Shown one piece after another: positions 15,701 through 23,823 of a stretch of DNA of 64,000 nucleotides. The stretch's first letter is position 1; each line of letters starts with the position of its first letter. Position numbers and translations under genes: made by a program. Source of the DNA: Sphingomonas cavernae (GTDB lineage Bacteria; Pseudomonadota; Alphaproteobacteria; Sphingomonadales; Sphingomonadaceae); the NCBI RefSeq assembly GCF_003590775.1, contig NZ_QYUM01000001.1, forward strand, positions 1 to 64,000. The letters run 5' to 3'. The notes beneath the pieces are model-generated. The model saw only the letters and a list, made by a program, of their open reading frames with translations, did no database searches and had not been told where the DNA came from.

Positions 15701-17862
15701 GCGACGGCCTCTCCGTCGAAAGTACGGCGACTGGAACCTACGCCGACAAGAATGTCGGGCTTCACGCAGTGCTGATCGACGCATCAACCGCCAAGTTTAT
15801 TGCGCTCCCGGGCACGGATCTCGCCAATTATGCGCTGAGGTCGCAGGCCGTCGGCATCGGCCGGATCACGCCAGCGCCGCTCACCGCGACGCTCGTGGAT
15901 GTCGTCAAGACCTATGACGGCACGACCTCTGCTGTGCTGACGCCGCCCAATTTCATGCTGAACGGCTTCGTCGCGGGTGAAGGCGCGAGCGTTACTGAAA
16001 CGGTCGGCATCTTCGCCACCCCGGATGCCGGGCTCCGCGCTATCAGCGCCACGCTCGACAGCGGAGATTTCGTCGCGAACAGCGGCACGCTGCTTTCAAA
16101 TTACAACCTCCCGACCGCCGCCACGGGAACCGGCCTGATCAATCCGGCGCAACTCGGCGCCGTTATCGTCGGCAATCCGACCAAGACCTATGATGGCACG
16201 CTCGCTGCCCTGCTCGGCTCGGCCAACTATCAGCTCACTGGCTTTATCACCGGCCAGGGCGCGACAGTGACAGAGACGGCGGGAAGCTATGACAGCATCA
16301 ACGCCGGCGCGCGCATGGTGACGGCAACGCTCGAAACCGCCGACTTCACCGCGGATGCCGGCACGCTGCTCTCAAACTATGTGCTCCCGACGACAGCTTC
16401 GGGCCCGGGCCAGATCGATCCCGCGCGGCTGATCGCGACATTGACGGGCGTCACCAAGATCTATGACGGCACGACCGCCGCAATACTGAACCCGTCCAAT
16501 TTCACGCTTGGCGGACTCGTCGGCTCCGACAGCATGACCGTCACCGAGACCGCGGGCCTGTTCGCATCGTCAGACGCAGGAACGCGCGCTGTGACCGCTA
16601 TGCTTGACCCGACGGACTTCGCCGCGAATGGGAGCACGCTGCTGTCCAACTATGTCCTGCCGACCGACGCGGCGGGACTTGGGCGGATCGACACGAGGCA
16701 GTTGCTCGCCGCGATCATCGGCAACCCGACAAAGGGCTATGATGCGACGACCGCCGCGACGCTTGCCTCGGCCAACTATGCGCTGACGGGCTTCGTTGCG
16801 GGACAGGGGGCGACCGTGACCGAGACGGTGGGGGTCTATGACAGCGCCAACGCCGGCGCGCGCACCGTGACCGCGACGCTGGACGGCACGGACCTCGTGG
16901 CGAACTCGGGGACGTTGCTCTCCAACTATGTCCTGCCTATGACCGCCACCGGACCGGGGCAGATCGATCCAAGAGCCCTTGCCGCCGCGATCATCAACAA
17001 CCCGACCAGGATCTATAACGGTACGACCGCGGCAACCCTGGCGCCCTCCAACTTTGCGCTCACCGGGTTCCTCGGGAGCGACGGCGCCACGGTTACGCAG
17101 ACGGTCGGCAGCTACGACGACAAGAACGCCGGCTCACGCATCGTGACCGCGACGCTTGGCAGCGGCAATTTCACGGCCAATGGCAGCACCTTGCTCTCCA
17201 ACTATATCCTCCCGACCAGCGCGAGCGGGCCGGGCCAGATCGACCGCGCGACGATCACCGCTGCGATCATCGGCAACCCCACTAAGACCTATGACGGCAA
17301 TACCGATGCGATCCTGACGTCCGACAATTTCGCGCTTTCGGGCTTTGCTCCTGGCGAAGGCGCGCTCGTCACCGAAACCTTCGGCACCTATGATGCTCGT
17401 GAGCCAGGCGACCGGACGGTTACGGTCGCGCTCGAGCCCGACGACTTCACGGCAAACACGGGCACGCTGTTTTCCAACTACATCCTGCCGACCACTGCCT
17501 CGGGGCCCGGCACGATCATCCCCGATCGAGATATCTGCGTCCGCGTGCCGACAAGTGACTGCTTCCCCGACTTCCCAGATCTGTTCCTGCGCTTCGGCCG
17601 GACCGTCGGTAATCCCCATTTCTACATACCCTATCCCGTGGTGGATCCGATCTATCTTGGCCGGACCAACGCCTTTAGCGGTTTGCCGAGCATCGTCGCG
17701 GCGCGCAGCACGACACCGTCCGACACGAGTGTCGTCGTTCAGAGCGGTGCACCTACGATCAATTCGACCGAACAGGTCCTGATACAGGGAAGGCGCGCGA
17801 AAAACTGGCAGGTGCAATCGACGCTTCCGCTGACCGTCAACTTCCTTGAGGGCCCACAGTGA
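6778..17862 (+). CDS. giant two-partner-secretion exoprotein (filamentous haemagglutinin-like, MBG/YDG repeats)
   Basis: A 3,694-residue TpsA protein, probably a secreted or surface-anchored adhesin. It opens with a long N-region and a hydrophobic signal segment ending ...GLAAGPVAAQT (about residue 60). The haemagglutination-activity (TPS) domain follows at roughly 60-330, with the hallmark LMNPHGVIVG and GVIDWGAFSI stretches. Beta-helical sequence continues to about 570. Then come 33 tandem units of about 91 residues marked by TKxYDGT (residues ~575-3580), and a short unique C-terminus. The gene overlaps the downstream transporter gene by 4 bp (GTGA), typical of a TPS operon. No toxin or cleavage domain is visible. 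Function as adhesin or biofilm factor is inferred from the family. Confidence 0.93.
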   Translation: MLRRHLYALLRGTALSTGEARAAGWQVWRRLGGHCRAPDLLCGAIVALGLAAGPVAAQTVPAGLPTGGVFVAGAGQISQPSPTALSITQSSQRGVIDWGAFSIATQHQVHIDNASGATLNRVLGGQISQIDGKLSATGSVYLMNPHGVIVGPGGRVLTGGSFVASTRQIDPGAFMAGGPLAISGTSAGAIVNQGSIVSQSGSVVMIARAVTNSGTIQASKGRVSLAAANDVLLATTDGKAENIFVSFANGGDGDVTQTGRIEAAAAALKTAGGNIFALAGNRDGLVQATGTETINGELWLAAPKGKVEVSGTLAATNVDGSGGTIGVNGKDVRLASSAYVTAAGSKGGEVLVGASHFGTGSELAESLTIESSTTLLAGGALGGGRIETSGKAVDIGTARIDAGKGGLWLLDPSDITIDTALAATITASLDGGTDVTQETASGSGGAGDITVAAPVIWTGSGDLTLDAFRNLAVNQQISGGGSVTLRAAGSTTLAASVASTGNVLVETGSFINQAGAAALTAGGQWLVYSGDPANDTTGGLTPGFYQYAAPFGTAPAAAGNGLLYSIAPSVAISLGAVTKSYDGTTTAFLDDTNTTVTGLINNDDWTLDGVYASKDSATGIAVTANNFQATHDGIPVFGYASNAPVTASTGTINPAVLTASIIGNPTKTYNASAAVALTSANFALAGVAAGETITVSAAATAAYDAANAGNRTVNATFSTPNFSAGSGTSLTNYVLPTVATGPGLINPAQLLISGLTANDKVYDGTTAAVLNTGAASLFGIVGSDVVSLDAGGATGIFATKNVGNAIAVTGTGFTLSGAAAANYVVSQPTGLAANITPAALLVSGLTANDKIYDGTRFATVNTGGLIVSGLIPGDDVVPVAGTGAQIEFASKDVAQDIPVTISGVTLSGVDAGNYNFSFAAGLAADITPRPLTLAANGLPTKIYDGTTNAFVDQSQVALGNFAPGETISLTQASGLNYASKNVGVWDIAISLSPSDFQAAPGTLLSNYLLPTLGTIQGEITAAPLTIIIINNPTKGYDGNANASLGPSNFEVDGFVVGEGATVTQTSGQYASSDAGVWTVTASLDASNFNPDPGTLMSNYIVPSPVTGPGTITRIPLGPGVVIVDITGNPTKVYDGTIVATLSPSDYTLSGFIPGEGAIVTETVGEYADPNAGQKPVFVQLDPTDFLPFPNTNLNNYTLPTEATGVGTILKALLTASIIGNPTRVYDGATRIGLNPSSFLISGLIGSESISVTPGNIGDYDTADAGSRIVSAFFPSQASFIAGPGTLLANYVLPLDASGPGTITPAPLNILNVSAQNKVYDQTTVAQLAGAVTLFGVIAGDDVTLDPSASTGTFATPNVGTGIAVTVAGYTIAGADIGNYQLFQPGGLAANITPRGLTIANVTALDKIYDGTTAATLDGSASLIGVLSGDTVLLNASGSTASFLQSNVGTDLRVNIGGYSIAGPQAGNYSLSQPSGLTADINPRPLSGAILGNPTKTYDGTTQVSLGASNYSLTGFITGEGGAITQSAGAAYDSPNAGARTVNATIVVSDIVPNAGTLLSNYLLPTVISGPGTINPAQLIASIINNPTKVYDATTAAILTSSNFSVQGFVAGEGATVTQTAGIYDSKNAGSRVVTASLAAGDYAPTGGTILTNYVLPVSASGAGTITQAQVQVIDVLALDKIYDGTIAASLDSSNADLTGVFAGDTVNVVSTGATGTFDNKNVGTNKPVTATGYAIAGTDAANYLVLQPVGLFADITQATIALASVTKVYDATTTAPTANSAYTLAGAFGSDDVSVNASGITGDYNDKNVGTGKPVTLAGVALTGADAPNYIISPTTTSEPIGIITPATLNVIGAIALDKTYDQNTIAQLDNTSTALSGVFAGDVVNLSMAATGNFDNPNAGTNKPVTTTAYGISGTDAPNYTLVQPQGLTADINPLEIFLASVTKVYDGTIALPTASSGYGFTGVLSGDTVEAQTSGVTGQYNDSKDVGTAKPVTVNGLTLTGTSGGNYFISSSITDTIGTITQATLTAAIIGNPTKTYDGNANAILTPANFQFTGFVLSEGASVTQTAGAYNSQNVDATTVTASLAGFITPDAGTDLNNYIVPVSASGAGTIDARLLTISGVIANNKVYDGSTAATLNSVGAILNNVVSGDTVALNSAAATGVFASPNVGTAIPVTASGYTLDNNPFGNYVLQQPQGLAADITQALLQLIRVTKVYDGGFALPTVNAAYTLGGVVAGDDVSVNAAAITGGGYATKDVATGIAVDVTGLSLTGTAAGNYSIVNVIDDALIGEITPATLTATIINNPTKTYDGSNAATLTSANYQLTGFVLSEGATVTQTAGLYDSANAGGRIVTATLASGDFTADAGTLLSNYILPTDATGAGTIDPKALLAAIIGNPTKTYDGNATATLIPANYNLVGLVGSESMTINQTVGAYASPNAGPHLVTAALAGTDFTAGAGTLLANYVLPTSAEGLGTINRADLVAAIIGNPTKIFDGNAVATLGAANYQLTGFVAGEGATVTQTLGTYDSANAGARTVTAALGATDFSANTGTLLDNYNLPTSATGPGQIDPRALLALIIGNPTKPYDGTVAATLGPANYQLTGFVGADSAIVTETVGAYDSANAGIRTVTAQLDSGDFTAGGSTLLSNYVLPTQATGPGQIDRLALSAAIIGNPTKTYDGTLAATLTAANYDLTGFIAGEGATVNQTAGLYDGPNAGAHIVTATLGAANFSPNSGTLLDNYILPLTASGAGQIDPRVLRASIIGLPTKTYDGTTAALLTPGNFALAGFVSGEGAAVTETVGVYGTADAGIKLITSSLDSGDFVANSGTLLSNYILPTSAIGSGIISKAQLAALIIGNPTKIYDQTTAATLTSANYALTGFVAGQGATITETAGEYGSPNAGARLVTAMLGSADFVANGGTDLRNYALPLTATGPGTIDPKEITLILLADPTKVYDGTLSAVVPSIQFRAVGFLGSDGLSVESTATGTYADKNVGLHAVLIDASTAKFIALPGTDLANYALRSQAVGIGRITPAPLTATLVDVVKTYDGTTSAVLTPPNFMLNGFVAGEGASVTETVGIFATPDAGLRAISATLDSGDFVANSGTLLSNYNLPTAATGTGLINPAQLGAVIVGNPTKTYDGTLAALLGSANYQLTGFITGQGATVTETAGSYDSINAGARMVTATLETADFTADAGTLLSNYVLPTTASGPGQIDPARLIATLTGVTKIYDGTTAAILNPSNFTLGGLVGSDSMTVTETAGLFASSDAGTRAVTAMLDPTDFAANGSTLLSNYVLPTDAAGLGRIDTRQLLAAIIGNPTKGYDATTAATLASANYALTGFVAGQGATVTETVGVYDSANAGARTVTATLDGTDLVANSGTLLSNYVLPMTATGPGQIDPRALAAAIINNPTRIYNGTTAATLAPSNFALTGFLGSDGATVTQTVGSYDDKNAGSRIVTATLGSGNFTANGSTLLSNYILPTSASGPGQIDRATITAAIIGNPTKTYDGNTDAILTSDNFALSGFAPGEGALVTETFGTYDAREPGDRTVTVALEPDDFTANTGTLFSNYILPTTASGPGTIIPDRDICVRVPTSDCFPDFPDLFLRFGRTVGNPHFYIPYPVVDPIYLGRTNAFSGLPSIVAARSTTPSDTSVVVQSGAPTINSTEQVLIQGRRAKNWQVQSTLPLTVNFLEGPQ
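8485..17520 (+). repeat. 33 tandem MBG/YDG domains coded in the exoprotein
   Basis: Counting the strand motif TK-x-YDG-x-(T/N)-x-A-x-L gives 33 units of 80-100 residues. Variants include TYNAS, VYDQT and IFDGN. Units alternate between an NPTKTYDG type, with a conserved SNY-x-LPT end, and a shorter NDKVYDG/VTKVYDG type. DNA identity between neighbours is moderate, so the array is old rather than freshly amplified. Such immunoglobulin-like repeats usually form a stalk. Confidence 0.9.
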
Positions 17863-19613
17863 AGCGCGCGCACCCGATGCCGCGCAGCATGCGCTGCGCC
17901 GTGCTCATTATGCTCGGTGTGCTGCTCCCCGTCGCCGCCAATGCCCAGGATTTCGAGCGCGTCCAGCCCAAGTTGCCGCCGCAACCCGCTACTCCCCCGG
18001 TCGAGGTTCCGCCGGAAGCGGCTCCCGTCGAGGGAGATACGCGAGTGCTTGTTCCCGAGTTGAGGGGCCTTGTCTTCGTGGACGGTATGGGCAGGCTTCA
18101 GGCGGGCGGCGTCGCGCCGGAGACAGTTTCAGACGGCATTGGGGTGCGTGAGGCGCCGCTCCTTTCGGATCCCGACTTTGCGGCAAAGCTTCGCCCCTAT
18201 ATCGGCCCCCCCCTGACCCAGGCTGACCTCGATGCGATCGGGCATCTGGTCCGCGAAACCTATCGCGCGAAGGAGCATCCTTTCGTCCACGTCTCGGTGC
18301 CGCCGCAGAATGTGGAGAATGGCATCGTCCAGGTCGTCATCACCGAATATCGCGTCGGTGAGGTCACGGTCACCGGGAACCGGCATTTCTCTACCGAGCT
18401 GATCCGGGACTTCGGCGACCTGAAGAGCGGCGAGGTGCTGACGACACCGCGGCTTCGCGAAGCGCTCGAGGACTATAACCAGAACCCCTTCCTCACCGTC
18501 AGCGCGATCGCCAAGCCTGGACGCGAGACGGGACTGACGGATATCGAGCTTCAGGCGCAGGACCGCGCTCCCTGGCGTGTCTATGCAGGCTATGACAATC
18601 AGGGTGTGCCGACGCTTGATCGTGACGAATGGTATGTCGGCTTCAACTGGGGCAACGTCGCTGGCACGGGCCAGATCCTTTCCTACCAGTTCACGCGCGC
18701 CTTCAATGGTCGCTATGAATCGCATTCTGCGAGCTATGTGGTCCCGATCGACGCCTACAACCGCGTGCTCTTCTTCGGAGCCTACGCGACGCAGACGCCC
18801 CGACTTGCCCCGATCTTCAGGAGCAGGGGCCATTCGGGGCAGGTCAGCATGCGCTGGTCATCCGATCTGCCTCTCTGGGGCGGGTTGAAGCAGCGCCTGC
18901 AGGCCGGCTTCGATTTCAAGCGGACCGACAGCAATCTCGAGTTCGCGAGATTCCGCATTCTCGACAATGCGGTGGGGATATTCCAGTTTCCCGTCATCTA
19001 CACCGCGAGCCTCCCCGATAGCCACGGCGAGACCGTGGCAGAGAACCTGCTCGTGATCTCGCCCGGGAATATCACCCACAACAACAACGACGCGGCGTTC
19101 CGGCTGCTCGTTCCCGGGTCCGATGCGACCTATGTCTATGACCGGATCTCGCTGACGCGGACCACGACGCTGCCCCACGGGATGAGCTGGATCGCGCGCG
19201 GCCTGGTACAGGTCGCGAGCGACAATCTGCCCTATAGCGAGCAGATCGGCGGCGGCGGCATCGGCAGCGTGCGTGGTTATGACACCAACACCGCGCTCGG
19301 TAGCGAGGGCCTGGTACTGACGACCGAGCTGCGCTCGCCCGCGTTCAGCCTGATCGGCAATTTCGGCAAGGGGCAGGCGATCAGCGACCAGATGCAGGTG
19401 GGCGTGTTCATCGACTATGCCTGGCTGCGCCAGCGCAATCGGATTCCCGACCTTCGGCGCTCTGAGGAACTGGCCAGCGTCGGCGTGAACCTGCACTACA
19501 CAGTCGATCACTATCTTGACCTGCAGGTGGAGGTCGGCACCCAGCTCAACCGCCCCTCGTTCGCACGTGACAAGGACACACAGGCAGCAATCGTCGCGAC
19601 GATAAGTTTCTAG
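17859..19613 (+). CDS. TpsB/FhaC-ShlB-type outer-membrane transporter
   Basis: A 584-residue Omp85-superfamily protein that would secrete the upstream TpsA across the outer membrane. It has a signal peptide ending ...PVAANAQ (about residue 30), a proline-rich linker, POTRA domains at roughly 85-235 (the GEVTVTGNRHFS turn is typical), and a 16-strand-type barrel to the end. The barrel includes the GSVRGYDT element equivalent to the conserved VRGY loop. The final residue is Phe (VATISF), as expected for barrel insertion. GTG start overlaps the exoprotein stop (GTGA). Pairing with the 3,694-residue TpsA is near certain from the overlap. Confidence 0.94.
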   Translation: MKRAHPMPRSMRCAVLIMLGVLLPVAANAQDFERVQPKLPPQPATPPVEVPPEAAPVEGDTRVLVPELRGLVFVDGMGRLQAGGVAPETVSDGIGVREAPLLSDPDFAAKLRPYIGPPLTQADLDAIGHLVRETYRAKEHPFVHVSVPPQNVENGIVQVVITEYRVGEVTVTGNRHFSTELIRDFGDLKSGEVLTTPRLREALEDYNQNPFLTVSAIAKPGRETGLTDIELQAQDRAPWRVYAGYDNQGVPTLDRDEWYVGFNWGNVAGTGQILSYQFTRAFNGRYESHSASYVVPIDAYNRVLFFGAYATQTPRLAPIFRSRGHSGQVSMRWSSDLPLWGGLKQRLQAGFDFKRTDSNLEFARFRILDNAVGIFQFPVIYTASLPDSHGETVAENLLVISPGNITHNNNDAAFRLLVPGSDATYVYDRISLTRTTTLPHGMSWIARGLVQVASDNLPYSEQIGGGGIGSVRGYDTNTALGSEGLVLTTELRSPAFSLIGNFGKGQAISDQMQVGVFIDYAWLRQRNRIPDLRRSEELASVGVNLHYTVDHYLDLQVEVGTQLNRPSFARDKDTQAAIVATISF

Positions 19614-19724
19614 CCCTGGCCTTATCTGCGCGGCTTCGGGGTAATTCCTGTGACAGCCCGGGATTTTCCTGATTGTGCACACCACCCGATGGCCGCACCG
19701 TTCCCGCAAACGACGGAGGCGTGC

Positions 19725-20540
19725 ATGATCGCATTCGGGCAGTGGATGGAGAATACACCAACCCTGATGTTGGGCGTGTTGCTGCTGCTGGCGATGTGCC
19801 TGGCCGCATTCATCGGATATTTCGGCCGCAGATACCGCGAAAGGCGGAGGACCGGCGACAAGGACGAGGGCAGCCAGGAAGGCTATGTCGTCTCCGCGGT
19901 GCTCGGGCTGCTTGCCTTGCTGCTTGGCTTCACCTTCGCGCTGGCGGTCGATCGATTCGAAACGCGGCGTTCGCTTGTGCTGCAGGAAGCCAATGCAATC
20001 GGCACAAGCTATCTGCGTTCGCAGTTGCTTGAAGATCCACACCGGTCGCGCATGTCCGGCATATTGCTGGCCTATACCGAGAATCGCGTTGCGCTCGGGA
20101 CAGCGAAACCGGCCAACACGAAGTCGCTTCTCGAAAGAAATGACCGGCTGCTGACCGACCTGTGGTCGGCGACTGCCGCCGCGTTCGACAGCGTAAGCAA
20201 CAAGCATTTCTCGAGCTCGCTGCTCGATACCGTCAACGAGGTCATCGATCTCGACGCATCGCGCAAAGCCGCGCGACAGGTGCGCGTACCGGCCGAGGTG
20301 TTCGTCGTTCTTGTGATCTATGTCGTGGTGACCGCAGGTGTCCTCGGCTATGTGCTGATCGGGTCGCGCGGCATCGTCGTCGCGGGATTCCTCTTCATAC
20401 TCATGGTCATGTCGCTACTGCTGATCATGGATATCGACCGGCCAGCGCTGGGCGGCATCACCGAGGCACAGGGCCCGATGATCGAGTTGCGGGATGCGCT
20501 TCGAAAGCAGCCGCCGGGGACCTTTGACCGCTGGCGCTAG
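19725..20540 (+). CDS. DUF4239 (bestrophin-like) membrane protein
   Basis: A 271-residue protein with two N-terminal membrane segments (about 10-35 and 65-88), a soluble middle, and two C-terminal membrane segments (about 190-235). The pattern LGLLALLLGFTFALAVDRFETRR matches DUF4239 proteins, whose role is not established. The ATG at 19725 is chosen over an in-frame upstream start because a GGAGG site precedes it by 5 bases. It follows the TPS pair by 111 bp and may be an independent unit. Confidence 0.75.
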   Translation: MIAFGQWMENTPTLMLGVLLLLAMCLAAFIGYFGRRYRERRRTGDKDEGSQEGYVVSAVLGLLALLLGFTFALAVDRFETRRSLVLQEANAIGTSYLRSQLLEDPHRSRMSGILLAYTENRVALGTAKPANTKSLLERNDRLLTDLWSATAAAFDSVSNKHFSSSLLDTVNEVIDLDASRKAARQVRVPAEVFVVLVIYVVVTAGVLGYVLIGSRGIVVAGFLFILMVMSLLLIMDIDRPALGGITEAQGPMIELRDALRKQPPGTFDRWR

Positions 20541-20743
20541 AACTGGCTGCATTTCTGCGCCAGTACGATCGCGACAGGCCATGGATTTGCTTTTGGAAAA
20601 TTGGTCACGGCGAATGCCGGTTCCATTGTCTCAGCCTGACTTTCTGAAAATCGATGATTGCAGGTGCAGGAAAGTCGACCGTTCGCTGCGGAATTTTGCG
20701 ACACGATCGCAGTTGGCCCTGTCCCGAATGAAGGAGATCGACA

Positions 20744-21009
20744 ATGGGACTTTCAGATTTCGATCCCGTTGCGCAAGAGGCGCCCGTGGAATGCAGGCCA
20801 GATCATCGGAACGAGGTGCCCGCTGAAACCGCGAGACGTCTGGCGATCCGCTTCTTTCTCGATGGCCATCGCAGACTGCGCGATCGCGCATTGTTCGACC
20901 TTGCGATCGACAGAAAGCTTCGCGGCTGTCACATCTTGAAGATCAGGATCGGCGACCTCGGGCACGCGCCGCTGGAAGTAGTTCGAACCAAGCAAAAAGA
21001 GATGGACGG
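20744..21009 (+). pseudogene. frameshifted, truncated tyrosine-recombinase (integrase) remnant
   Basis: Pieces of one protein appear in two frames. MGLSDFDPVAQ is in the 20744 frame. PWNAGQIIGTRCPLKPRDVW is one base over. AIRFFLDGHRRLRDRALFDL and LAIDRKLRGCHILKIRIGDL are back in the first frame. One extra base near 20776 and one missing G near 20842 explain the switches. The segments match the N-terminal half of a small integrase family I recall from proteobacteria (..RDRALFDLAIDSKLRGCD..). The catalytic C-terminal half is absent; the frame instead runs into the neighbouring gene's 3' end. A good ribosome site (aaggag) survives. Confidence 0.65.
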
Positions 21010-21042
21010 GAACGCGCCGGCTGGTTCTTTTTTACATCGTGC

Positions 21043-22071
21043 TCAGAGCGTTTCGGGAGATGTCGGGCCTGTGCCGTTCAGATTGAACAGGCGCGCGGCG
21101 TTGGTGCCCATCAGCTTGGCGCGCAGGCTGGGACTGATCGCCTGATCTTCGCGGATCATCTGACCGACGATCTGCTCGCCGAGCGGGAAGGGGTAGTCGG
21201 AGCCGAGCACCACGCGGTCCTCGCCCATCACCTTGACGAGCATGGCGAGCGCATCCTCGTTGAACACCGCGGAATCGACGTAGAAGCGATCGGTGTAGCT
21301 CGAGGGCGGGTTGGGGCAATCGACGCGAACGATGTCGCGGTGCCGCCACGCATTGTCGACACGGCCGAGCAGGAAGGCGAAGCTGCCGCCGCCATGCGCG
21401 AAGCAGATCCGCAGGTTGCGGGGCAGCTTCTCGAACGCGCCCGACAATATGAGCGACAGGATCGAGAGCTGCGTTTCGGCGGGCATGCCGACGAGCCAGG
21501 ACATCATGTATCTGGGCATGCGCTGCTGCGCCATCATGTCCCATGGGTGGACGAGCACTGCGGCGCCGACATCGGCGCAGTGATGCAGGAAAGTGATGAT
21601 CCCTGCATCATCGAGATTGCGGTCATCGACATGATTACCGATCTGAACGCCGATATGACCCTCCGTCATCGCACGATCGAGCTCGGCGCAGGCGCGGTCG
21701 GTGTCCTGCAGCGGCACCTGGCATAGCGACTTGAGACGCTTCGGATCGTGCGCGCAGATCTCGCGCGCGGCGCTGTTGAACAGCCGTGCCACCTCTGCAG
21801 CCTGCTCGGGCGGGCGGCCATAGGCGAAAAGCAGCGGCGTGGCCGACATCACCTGAACGTCGATGCCGTGCGCGTCCATCGCCTCGATTCGGCGCGCGCC
21901 GTCCCAGCAATCGTTAAGCACGGGGCGGAATTCCTTGTCGCCCAGCATCAGCATCGCCTTGCCGCCGCCCAACTGCTTCATCCAGGGCCAGTCGGGCGTG
22001 CCGAAACGCTCGGCGAGGTCGGGCCATTTTTCAGGCAGAAAATGGCTGTGAATATCGACTGCGAAGGTCAT
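21043..22071 (-). CDS. nbaD: 2-amino-3-carboxymuconate-6-semialdehyde decarboxylase (ACMSD)
   Basis: A 342-residue amidohydrolase-fold decarboxylase converting ACMS, the ring-cleavage product of 3-hydroxyanthranilate, to 2-aminomuconate semialdehyde. Metal ligands of the family are visible: H8-S-H10, H175 in LVHPWDMM and D292 in LGSDYPF, with H226 in AHGGGSF. Normal length. It is the last gene of the eight-gene minus-strand operon, 9 bp after the dioxygenase gene. The name is by analogy with the nitrobenzoate/anthranilate nba pathway. Confidence 0.93.
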   Translation of the reverse strand: MTFAVDIHSHFLPEKWPDLAERFGTPDWPWMKQLGGGKAMLMLGDKEFRPVLNDCWDGARRIEAMDAHGIDVQVMSATPLLFAYGRPPEQAAEVARLFNSAAREICAHDPKRLKSLCQVPLQDTDRACAELDRAMTEGHIGVQIGNHVDDRNLDDAGIITFLHHCADVGAAVLVHPWDMMAQQRMPRYMMSWLVGMPAETQLSILSLILSGAFEKLPRNLRICFAHGGGSFAFLLGRVDNAWRHRDIVRVDCPNPPSSYTDRFYVDSAVFNEDALAMLVKVMGEDRVVLGSDYPFPLGEQIVGQMIREDQAISPSLRAKLMGTNAARLFNLNGTGPTSPETL

Positions 22072-22080
22072 GGTCTTGTC

Positions 22081-23040
<960 letters not shown>

Positions 23041-23044
<4 letters not shown>

Positions 23045-23823
23045 GCTCGCTCCCCCGCGACATGGAGGTCGACGCGGCCGAGCCGTTCGGCTTCGAGGCG
23101 AACATGGATGCCGGGGCGCAGTGCCTCAGCAGGCGTGGCGGCACCGCAGAGCACGGTCCAGCCCGCTTCAAGCGCGAGCCCCGATTGCGCGGCGAGGCGA
23201 GCTGCCTCGACCAGCGAGCGCACGGGATTGCCGAGGATCGCGCCGGTCGAGCCAAACTGCACCGCGCGGCCATCGAGGCTCATCGTCATGCCGAGATTGG
23301 AGAGGTCGCCAAAGGGCTCCTGCCAGGTGCCGATGACGAAGGCCGAGGACGAGGAATTGTCCGCCACTACGTCGGAGAGCGCGAAGCGGAAATCGGCATA
23401 GCGGCTGTCGATCACCTCCATCGCGGGGGCGACCGCCGCGATCGCGGCGAAGGCCTCGGCCGAGCTGATTGGGCCCGCGAGGCGCGACTTGAGGCGGAAG
23501 GCGATCTCGGGCTCGATGCGCGGATGGACGAAGCGACCGATGTCGAGCACGCCGTCATCGGCGATCTGCATCGCGTCGGTGAGGCGGCCCCAGATGAGAT
23601 CGGAGACACCCATCTGCACCATCTTGGCGCGGCTGGTGAAGCCCATCTTCACGCCTACGATCCGCTCGCCGCGCGCAAGGCGGCGCTCGATCAGGCGGTG
23701 CTGGACCGCATAGGCGTCCTCAAGCGCGAAACCGGGATGCTCGGCGGTGATCTGCGCGGTCGCGCGCGCGGTGACGGCTGCGGTGTCGAGCCGTTCGGCG
23801 ATAAGGTCGAGGTCCGGCATCAC
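23041..23823 (-). CDS. nbaG: 4-oxalocrotonate decarboxylase
   Basis: A 260-residue member of the hydratase/decarboxylase (FAH-like) family, converting 4-oxalocrotonate to 2-oxopent-4-enoate. It carries the metal-binding RIEPEIAF stretch and the GVKMGFTS and [11 protein letters not shown] segments of the family. It is paralogous to the hydratase at 25792-26595, with which it may form a complex as its homologues do. It overlaps both neighbours by 4 bp, so translational coupling is likely. Confidence 0.9.

Noticed and set aside
8485-17520. Possible CRISPR or satellite array suggested by periodic sequence
   Set aside because: The period is about 270 bp, in frame and degenerate at DNA level; it encodes protein repeats and has no short identical repeats with unique spacers.
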